A DNA stretch of 15,277 nt from Hemicentrotus pulcherrimus (taxonomy: Eukaryota > Echinodermata > Echinoidea > Camarodonta > Strongylocentrotidae), in contig BEXV01000035.1 of assembly GCA_003118195.1 (NCBI GenBank), positions 270,340-285,616 on the forward strand. Reading direction: 5' to 3'. How positions within the stretch are numbered: the first letter of the stretch is position 1; every line of letters begins with the position of its first letter. The notes under the pieces were generated by a model. The model saw nothing but the letters and a program-made list of their open reading frames with translations. It did not search any database and was not told the origin of the DNA. Of the stretch, positions 9,624-15,277 are shown piece after piece. The translations under genes and the position numbers were made by a program.

Positions 9624-9766
9624 TCTATTACTACTGCTACTTCAACAATATACCACTACACTACCATCACCACCACTACCACCATCACCACCACATCACT
9701 TTTACCACCATTCCTACTGCAACTGCTACGACTATTATGACCACGCCCACGACTTCACTACGACTT
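9624..9766. repeat. Imperfect trinucleotide (CAC/ACC/ACT) tract
   Basis: The plus strand is dominated by ACC, ACT and CAC triplets, densest at 9650-9710 (for example CACCACTACCACCATCACC from 9669), with drifting phase and substitutions, so it is an old, degenerate microsatellite. The complementary strand carries many GGT units and so has two-tier quadruplex potential. The tract is not part of a sustained coding frame: stops occur close on either side. Confidence 0.8.
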
Positions 9767-9938
9767 TAATGGGAATATGAAATGACACCTACTTCTACTA
9801 TACTATCATTTTAAAATGTTTCAGTTTCTGTTTTTAAGCTATTATAGCTGAAGAGCATACCTGTTTATAAATGATATAAATATATATGATCTTATCGTCT
9901 CATTCCTTGTTTTCATTTCCACTTAAGCACGGTAGTTT

Positions 9939-9986
9939 TCGAGGAAAGTTTCTGTCGAGGAAAGTTTCTGTCGAGGAAAGTTTCTG
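9939..9986. repeat. Three perfect 16-bp tandem copies
   Basis: TCGAGGAAAGTTTCTG is repeated three times without a mismatch at 9939-9954, 9955-9970 and 9971-9986. Each unit holds the near-dyad GAAAGTTTC. The identity of the copies implies recent expansion or selection. The spacing of 16 bp places successive motifs about one and a half helical turns apart. Confidence 0.95.
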
Positions 9987-10124
9987 TTTCCAAGTCCAGA
10001 GTCTAAATGCCTTTTCATGAGAAGTTAATCAGCTGAGATAAGAATAAAAAAGAAAGAAGAAAAGACATTGATCCTGTTTCAATCTTGACTTGGCGTTCCC
10101 GCAGAGAGCGAAGGACCAAGCGAG

Positions 10125-10274
10125 ATGGCCTGTGGTTACACTGTCCAGCCAGTTGGAGGGACTCGATTGCACGACGGGGCACCTCGCTGGCTCCGTAGGC
10201 AATTACACGTCGACATAAAGCATCGCCATTTATTTTTGCGAGGAATATGCTTGTTAAGAAACATGATAATTTGA
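10125..10274 (+). other. 49-codon ATG frame in a G+C-rich islet
   Basis: The frame starts ATGGCC in a reasonable Kozak setting (GCGAGATGG) and ends with TGA. It is also open upstream to 10089, so an exon starting after the CAG at 10101-10103 would also read through. The product (beginning MACGYTVQPVGGTRLHDG) is basic and matches nothing I know. A second frame over the same bases is open as well, which is typical of G+C-rich patches and weakens the case. It could be a short exon, a small ORF, or chance. Confidence 0.15.
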
Positions 10275-11161
10275 AATGACAGACAATATGCCATTTATAC
10301 TCTGTGCATGGTATATTTCTTCATCTAGGGGTATATGTTGGAAAATGACTAAGAGGGGTAATTTGAATAATTTTTCTCATCTTACCCTCTCCTGTTTTTA
10401 GGGAGGAGGAGGGAGATTAAAAGGAGGTTATTGAACTTAAAGATAGTTAGTTCAAGGCAAACCGTACCTGATTAATATCTAGGCCCACAACCACCTAAAT
10501 ACGGTACCAAGGTCCCATAAGACTCATGCATCTTTTCAACGTTTATTTAAACTATCGGTATAGCCCTGACCAAATGAAATTGTATAATTATTTGAAACAC
10601 AATCCACGGTGTACATAAACCCTATCATCAGCTAGCATCTGCAAGCAATGGATGGCGGCTACTTAGGGCACGTATCCATCATTATGGCTTGATGACTCGC
10701 CGACTGGACGGGGTGGATATTATCCTAAAAGCGCCAGACCTCTCCTCGTATCACTTAAATCGTAGTCATTTATCCAGGGTCTACGGTTTAGGGCAGATCT
10801 TATCAATCTGATTAATTAAGAATTATAGCTACATCATCATGTGGACTCTGCGTGACCGGTGCAAATACAGTGGAACTGATGGAAAGGTTTGGTAGACATA
10901 ATTCGAGATTAGATGCTCACACACTGTGTTTAAACGTAGTTGCAAATTGTTATCGTATACTCGCAACTATTTTCTTCTTTTTTTTTTCAACTGGAGGTTT
11001 AAGTTAAATCAAAGAACCATTATCATACTGTTATACTGTATAATGTGCGTTTTTCACTGGTTGTAACCTTCAGCAACATATTTTAGTCAACTTGATATAA
11101 TTTGGATGATCCTAAAAGCTCACAGTTCTTAATCATTTCTATATCTTCTACCAAATCAACC
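10275..11161. other. Non-coding stretch, no feature seen
   Basis: I find no gene. The stretch has a purine patch (10399-10430, GGGAGGAGGAGGGAG) and a run of ten T (10978-10987). The rest is unstructured A+T-rich sequence. Confidence 0.5.
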
Positions 11162-11188
11162 TTTTTTTTTTTGGCTGCTTTTTTACAG

Positions 11189-11248
11189 TGTGATTTCCTG
11201 ACCACTACTCAACATCTTCATCAATACTTCGCTTGCTGGAAGTCAGAG
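11189..11248 (+). other. Candidate 60-bp internal exon
   Basis: A T-rich tract (11162-11172, then TTTTTTACAG ending at 11188) makes a good 3' splice site. The following 60 bases end in GAG, followed by GTATGC at 11249, a fair 5' splice site with G at position +5. The interval is a multiple of three and only one phase is free of stops, reading CDFLTTTQHLHQYFACWKSE. It lies within a longer open frame (11102-11500, 132 codons from a TTG) whose remainder looks random. No domain is recognisable and chance is quite possible. Confidence 0.2.
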
Positions 11249-11565
11249 GTATGCAATGTAGTTCGCACACGGTTCCATCCGTCTCATCACGTTTCATATC
11301 AACAAACTCTGGAGAATAATTCCCATGATATAAAAGAGCGGATGTCACGGCTGCTAACCAAGCCTAACATACCTACTACACAATTATATCGCTCGACCAG
11401 ATGTGTCTCCATCCATTGTAGACGGGTTTTCTTTTGTTTTACGTCACCGGATAGGAGCAATCATCATTCTTTGAGAGAAAAAATACAATGCATACCTTAA
11501 ATCTTTATCTATAGCACCTTGAAAGTTGACTCTTATTAATATTTTTCTGATATTCGAACGTTTAT

Positions 11566-11578
11566 AAAAAAAAAAAAA
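11566..11578 (+). repeat. A13 homopolymer
   Basis: Thirteen consecutive A follow a T-rich segment. It could be the remnant tail of a retroposed sequence, but I see no recognisable element immediately upstream and no target-site duplication. Confidence 0.8.
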
Positions 11579-11789
11579 GATTATTGCGGAATAATATGGT
11601 AATACAATTCTGGAATTATAATGCATTTAATATACCAATGATGTTTCTCAGGGCTTTACCATGTTTCCAGATACCCTCGTATGATTACCCACATGCAGTC
11701 GTCAGAACCAGCCTTTCTCCACACACGTTGTTTGTGCATTCTCCACTCCCTGCGAAGCATTTTAGGTCAGGTGCCATTTAATTGACACA

Positions 11790-11967
11790 CACAATCCAAC
11801 CACCATGACGTTCGGATCTTACCGGTTACCTATTTAACCACTGTGGTTGGAGAGAAGAAATGAAGATCAAATGCTTTGCTTAAGGACATAAATGCCATGG
11901 CGGGTATCGAACCCATGATATCAAGTCAAGTGATTAAAGCACTCGAATACCACATCTCCATTAGATC
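11790..11967 (-). mobile_element. Decayed tRNA-derived SINE
   Basis: Read on the minus strand, the unit begins with a tRNA-like head. The A box (TGGAGATGTGG, complement of 11950-11960) fits TRGCNNAGTGG at 9 of 11 positions. The B box GGTTCGATACC (complement of 11903-11913) fits GGTTCGANNCC exactly. The spacing is close to that of a real tRNA, with the A box about 47 bases before the B box. The head is followed by CCGCCATGGCATTTATGTCC and then a CTTAAGCAAAGCATTT segment, CTCTCCAACCACAG and AAATAGGTAACCGG. From memory, this order matches abundant tRNA-type SINEs of marine invertebrate deuterostomes. No poly-A tail or clear target duplication is visible; the 3' end near 11790 is judged from a CA-rich stretch. 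It is certainly inactive. No cloverleaf tRNA gene is present. Confidence 0.7.
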
Positions 11968-12164
11968 GTAGATCGAAGGATCGTGTTTTGAGAGCCAGAA
12001 GGTCGTTAAACATGTTTTGATTGTTAGCGCCCTTCTCGCTCTGAGGAGATGAGATTGGTAAACAGGAATGTTATTCTATCACGCTTTCCATAACATCTAA
12101 AAACATTCTGACTTTAAAAAATTTGGTAGGTATATCCTGTCTTCAGTCAAAGACAAAGGAAGCT

Positions 12165-12263
12165 GCCATTTCAGTAACTGTGTACATTCGGCATGAATGC
12201 TCTCCCAAAGGGGGCCATTTCAGTAACTGTGTACATTCGGCATGAATGCTCTCCCAAAGGGGG
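12165..12263. repeat. Perfect 49-bp tandem duplication
   Basis: The unit begins GCCATTTCAGTAACTG and ends CTCCCAAAGGGG. It occupies 12165-12213 and again 12214-12262 with no mismatch, plus one extra G. The identity points to a recent duplication or to an assembly artefact. The unit length is not a multiple of three, so it would shift frame in any gene; the minus-strand 100-codon frame that overlaps it (12171-12473) is therefore best treated as accidental. Confidence 0.95.
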
Positions 12264-12856
12264 AATGACAACCCAATCGAAAGAGTGAGTAAATTTAGTA
12301 AACACTAATGGCAGAATAATCATATTAAAAGAAAATATTTCTATCCTCCGATTAACAATAAATAGTAAAACGTTGGCTTTAAAAAGTATTTCACAAACCC
12401 AACAAATTGACCACAAACTTCCTACTATATTGTAAATTAGATACCGTGGTATTAATCCTTTCCTCTTATTCATTTTGGATCAGTTTCACGGTAAATCTAT
12501 TTTATTCTTATGACGATGATCGTTGCTGAAGCGTATGTCCATTCCTGTGCAGTGAGGAGTTTTATTAGATTCAGTCCTCAGCATGTCGTCAGCAAACACT
12601 ATCTTTACGATTTACGGGGAAAATAGAACAATGCATTGCGAAAGTTATGACCGATTTCAGTGAATCAGCACCGTTTCTCCTCTGACATTTCTTAGTTAAA
12701 ACCCTTTTTCCATATACGTTATAACAATCAGTATTGTCCTTGTATTTTTTTACTGCTTCCAACTGGTTCTATATAAAAACTATACAAAATTGTCCAATTA
12801 TTTCGTTCTAAAAACGTATTTTCTTCTCTGTCATAGTGAAATAGCTTGCAAACGTA
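12264..12856. other. Non-coding stretch, no feature seen
   Basis: This is A+T-rich sequence without a credible open frame, RNA or repeat. Confidence 0.55.
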
Positions 12857-12903
12857 ATCAATTATTGATAGGCCTACTATTCGTAGTCATCTACAATCAA
12901 TAA
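12857..12903. repeat. Nested ATCAAT/ATTGAT palindromes
   Basis: ATCAAT, T, ATTGAT (12857-12869) is a 13-base odd palindrome. TTATTGAT (12862-12869) also pairs with ATCAATAA (12896-12903) across 26 bases. Inside that loop lies ACTA-TTCG-TAGT, a small stem capped by a UUCG tetraloop if transcribed, and the motif TAGGCCTA. ATCAATA is also a Onecut/HNF6-type site. These overlapping readings cannot be separated from sequence alone. Confidence 0.4.
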
Positions 12904-13002
12904 AAATACACCATGATATTAAAGATAACTAATACATTTGTCAAACATGTTGTCGCATATTCCCTAAAAAAATAACATTAGGAACAAAGTGATTCTACAC
13001 AC

Positions 13003-13103
13003 TAAGAAATAAAGGTACGATTCTGCTACACTACCAGCACCCTCTGCCAATTACGCGTATAGGTGGATGCAAATCGGCAACTCAATCGCACCCTTATTTC
13101 TTA
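13003..13103. mobile_element. MITE-like inverted-repeat element, about 100 bp
   Basis: AGAAATAAAGGTACGATT (13005-13022) and AATCGCACCCTTATTTCT (13084-13101) are inverted repeats that match at 16 of 18 positions, and both outer ends are flanked by TA (13003-13004 and 13102-13103). Terminal inverted repeats bordered by TA fit Tc1/mariner-type non-autonomous elements, though 97 bp between the TAs is short. Both mismatches become G-U pairs in a minus-strand transcript, giving an unbroken 20-bp stem when the TAs are counted, so an RNA hairpin origin is an alternative. The internal 61 bases carry no coding sequence. Confidence 0.4.
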
Positions 13104-13122
13104 CTTTGTATAGCGTAATTGG
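13047..13122. repeat. Second inverted repeat interlocking with the first
   Basis: CCAATTACGC (13047-13056) is the exact reverse complement of GCGTAATTGG (13113-13122), and the match continues into TATA with a one-base gap. One arm lies inside the MITE-like element and the other outside it, so the arms are ordered A-B-A'-B'. The left arm also contains the palindrome TACGCGTA (13052-13059). Confidence 0.65.
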
Positions 13123-14022
13123 TTTCATAGCTTGTTTATAGGTATATACATTTACGTTGTTTTGATTTCTTTATCTTTCCGATTTTGCATTTGTAAGGTA
13201 ATGAAGTGGTCTCGATCAATTATGACTTGTAACTCATCATTTCCTATTTTCATTTAATGTGGAGTGTTCTACCATCTTCTATAGATAACTGTAAAATAAA
13301 CAGAGCAGAGAGTGAAAATGCAAAATAACAGAATTTCACACAATTATATCTGGCTTTGAAAGAAATTGTTTAGGTTATTAATTTTTGTATTTCATGTCGG
13401 CTACCTTTGGTCTTATTGATCAATTTATAAAGTATACCTGTTCTGATACCACGAAAGTTAAACTGCGATAACCTTTTTAAACGATCTTATTCATAAATCA
13501 TTTAGTGGTAAAGTGGAAACTTGCGAAAGCTGTGAAAATCGAGGAACATCAGGATGATTGAAATGTCATAAAAGCATTCTTTGTGGATACTCAAAACACT
13601 GTAACTCAACAATATTCAAGTCAATCCTTTTTCACTTTACTGCATATCTCTTGAGCTCTGACTCGTTAAACAGGTCCGATTGAATTCAGGATTGCGTCCA
13701 GTTTGACGACAAACAATCCACCTCATGGAGATTATCATAGATGCAATTGTTGATGATCCTTTAAATCTGTCTAAAGAATGTCTTGGACGACTGGTCCGGC
13801 TATGCGGATTCGATTGTTGATGGATCCCACTCTCTCTTGTCTCCTTTCTTTCTTAACATTTATTAGAATCCTTCCTCTCTTTCTTTTTATTTTCTTGACA
13901 TTTTGAGGGTTATCGACAGCACAGAAGGACAAAAACACCAGTTAAGATCACGCCTCAAATGGAAGCTATGTGGTATGGCGGATTTACTGGGTTTGGGTTA
14001 AATTAATCGGAGATGTCACTGA
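13123..14022. other. Non-coding stretch, no feature seen
   Basis: I see no supportable gene, RNA or repeat. A pyrimidine-rich patch lies at about 13831-13900. Confidence 0.55.
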
Positions 14023-14035
14023 CTGGAAATTCCAG
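14023..14035. promoter_or_regulatory. Palindromic kappaB-like site
   Basis: CTGGAAATTCCAG is a 13-base odd palindrome whose core GGAAATTCC resembles Rel/NF-kappaB half-sites arranged as a dyad. A single short site in non-coding DNA has low predictive value. It is followed by a T-rich run and TAGGCCTA. Confidence 0.25.
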
Positions 14036-14550
14036 AATTTTTTTTAGGCCTACACTATTTTCAAGAATTCATACTGTACTTTAAAAGTGTTTCTATGGAA
14101 GATATGTTACGGCGTGTTGAGAAAAACTATCTTGTTAAAATAAGGTGGAAAACTCAGATAAATATTATGAACTCATAATTTTCCCCATGATTTAAGGAGG
14201 TTGATAAACAAGAATGGACAAACTGGCCAAAAAACAATTCCTTAGAAGAACAAAATTATCCACCGACTCCCATCCCGTCCAAATTTTATCCATCGGGAAA
14301 ACTTCCAACCCCACAATTTGACAATTATCAAATAATGATACATCTCAAATTACAAAAGTAACTACAGGAAAGGAAGTAAAGAAACTGTGTTTCTTGAATC
14401 TACTGGTAGAAGCGAGAAGAAAAAAATCAAGGTTTGTATTTGCTTAATTAACATGTTTATCATCACAGCCCATTGATTAGTTTGTGTGTACATTAACAAA
14501 CAATATTAGGTGATATTCAAAAGGAATAAGGCGTATATAATATTCGTTAT
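14036..14550. other. Non-coding stretch, no feature seen
   Basis: Apart from a T run at 14038-14045 and the TAGGCCTA just after it, nothing here is distinctive and no open frame of useful length is present. Confidence 0.5.
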
Positions 14551-14573
14551 ACCAAGAAGTTACCATTCTTGGT
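14551..14573. repeat. 8-bp stem-loop
   Basis: ACCAAGAA (14551-14558) pairs exactly with TTCTTGGT (14566-14573) across the seven-base loop GTTACCA. Allowing one bulged T, three further A-T pairs extend the stem outward. It is a moderately stable hairpin of unknown role. Confidence 0.6.
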
Positions 14574-14887
14574 TATACGTCAGTGAAAATGCTTTATTAT
14601 TTTGTTATCTATAGTCTGAAATTTCTGACAGAAGTAGATACTTTCTGAAAACCAATCTGTAATTTGATATACCTGCATAACAATCACTCCGTTTTTTATG
14701 ATCAGCAAGAAGAATAAAATGCTGTACAAATCAAGAATTGTATAAATATTATTGTTATTATACTATTATCAATATACATCATTTGTCATATATATATTCA
14801 TGTACAGGAATAAATTTGCAAAATTATAGAAGGAAATATATTGTGTGAAAGACTGAATAATAATATTTGACAAAGCAATGTATCAAG
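14574..14887. other. A+T-rich stretch with ATT-type low complexity
   Basis: Positions 14740-14800 are very A+T-rich with degenerate ATT/TAT units; 14761-14820 has only 13 G or C in 60. I see no gene or RNA. Such segments are common in intergenic and intronic DNA and may act as nuclear-matrix-type sequence, but nothing specific supports that. Confidence 0.5.
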
Positions 14888-14899
14888 TAACCATGGTTA
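14888..14899. repeat. 12-bp perfect palindrome
   Basis: TAACCATGGTTA is perfectly self-complementary. It is short, so chance is possible, but it could bind a symmetric dimer. It shares the CCATGG-type centre seen in symmetric RFX sites without matching the full X-box. Confidence 0.6.
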
Positions 14900-15277
14900 T
14901 GCAGAAAGTTGACCCTTTATAAGGATCAATCTCATGTTACCAAACACAATTCAACTCATTTCAAGTTTTAATACCCTGAAACTAGGCTAATATGTAAGTT
15001 CGACGACCTAATCCTGGGATTATCTTACAATCCTATTTTCCTCCCTATTCCTCTCTTTTTAAGTCTTACGAAATGTGTTGTTTGTTTGCGAGGTTTGCTT
15101 AACGCTAGCTGCAATGGAGCGTAGAGATTGACGGCAAACTCATAATGGTGTGACATCAACATGTTGGCCAAGCAGTACAAAATGATCTAAGAGTCGCAGA
15201 CCCCGAGATGTATTGAGGTTTGGGCCTTAAACGAAATTAATTGTATCGAGTAAAAGTATCAGCATACAGTGTGAAAT
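14900..15277. other. Non-coding stretch, no feature seen
   Basis: The last part of the window contains no recognisable gene, repeat or RNA, and no element is visibly cut by the window edge. Confidence 0.5.

Noticed and set aside
10119..10188. Possible tRNA or second SINE head: TGGCCTGTGGTTA resembles an A box, ACTCGATTGC a B box, and AGCGAG/CTCGCT an acceptor stem
   Set aside because: The B-box-like sequence lies about ten bases too close to the A box, no T stem forms around it, and the putative acceptor arm is displaced by about eight bases. The cloverleaf cannot be built.
4016..10816. A shared 14-base string ATCAATCTGATTAA near 4016 and again near 10803
   Set aside because: A single A+T-rich 14-mer match between distant places is within chance for this window, and the flanks do not align.
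12171..12473. 100-codon minus-strand frame over the 49-bp duplication
   Set aside because: The duplicated unit is not a multiple of three, so the C-terminal part is read in two different frames. No coding constraint is visible.
1..15277. CRISPR array, bacterial operon, prophage or integron content
   Set aside because: There are no regularly spaced repeats with unique spacers, no ribosome binding site and gene pairs, and no dense coding. The composition and repeats are those of animal nuclear DNA.

Overview
The window looks like ordinary non-coding DNA from a metazoan nuclear genome. It is A+T-rich with G+C-rich islets and has no bacterial gene packing. No open frame above about 140 codons occurs in 15.3 kb, and the longest ones begin at TTG rather than ATG. 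Microsatellites, homopolymer runs, short palindromes and a decayed tRNA-derived SINE are present. The SINE's layout and two TAGGCCTA motifs (near 12870 and 14047) remind me of marine invertebrate deuterostomes such as echinoderms or lancelets. That assignment is from memory of such genomes and is not proven here. I recognise no complete protein-coding gene, rRNA gene or functional tRNA gene, so the window is best read as intergenic or long-intron sequence.

Layout. 1-1350: A+T-rich, with one spaced 21-bp direct repeat (905-968). 1352-1699: a G-rich purine stretch, then a TATA-like box and a 71-codon open frame, a weak promoter candidate. 1700-5750: mostly featureless, with a 16-bp palindrome (2750-2765) and a 14-bp palindrome abutting a pyrimidine tract (3329-3380). 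5754-6170: a 139-codon open frame that may be a decayed coding fragment. 6390-7060: the most G+C- and CpG-rich block, holding a hairpin, an RFX-type X-box, a CRE-like half and a canonical CCAAT box; this is the best candidate regulatory region. 7700-9990: simple repeats: (TG)8-G12, a 16-bp doublet, a perfect 12-bp-arm hairpin, a CAC/ACT trinucleotide tract, and three perfect 16-bp tandem copies. 10090-10275: a small G+C-rich islet with a 49-codon ATG frame. 11162-11250: a possible 60-bp exon with good splice signals. 11790-11967: the minus-strand SINE. 12165-12263: two perfect tandem copies of a 49-bp unit. 13003-13122: overlapping inverted repeats, one shaped like a very small TA-flanked MITE. 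13123-15277: A+T-rich, with a palindromic kappaB-like site, a stem-loop and a 12-bp palindrome.

Because no gene is confidently identified, I propose no gene interaction or pathway. The points most worth testing are the X-box/CCAAT block, the MITE-like element, the candidate 60-bp exon and the perfect 49-bp duplication. I do not see a new biological system here.
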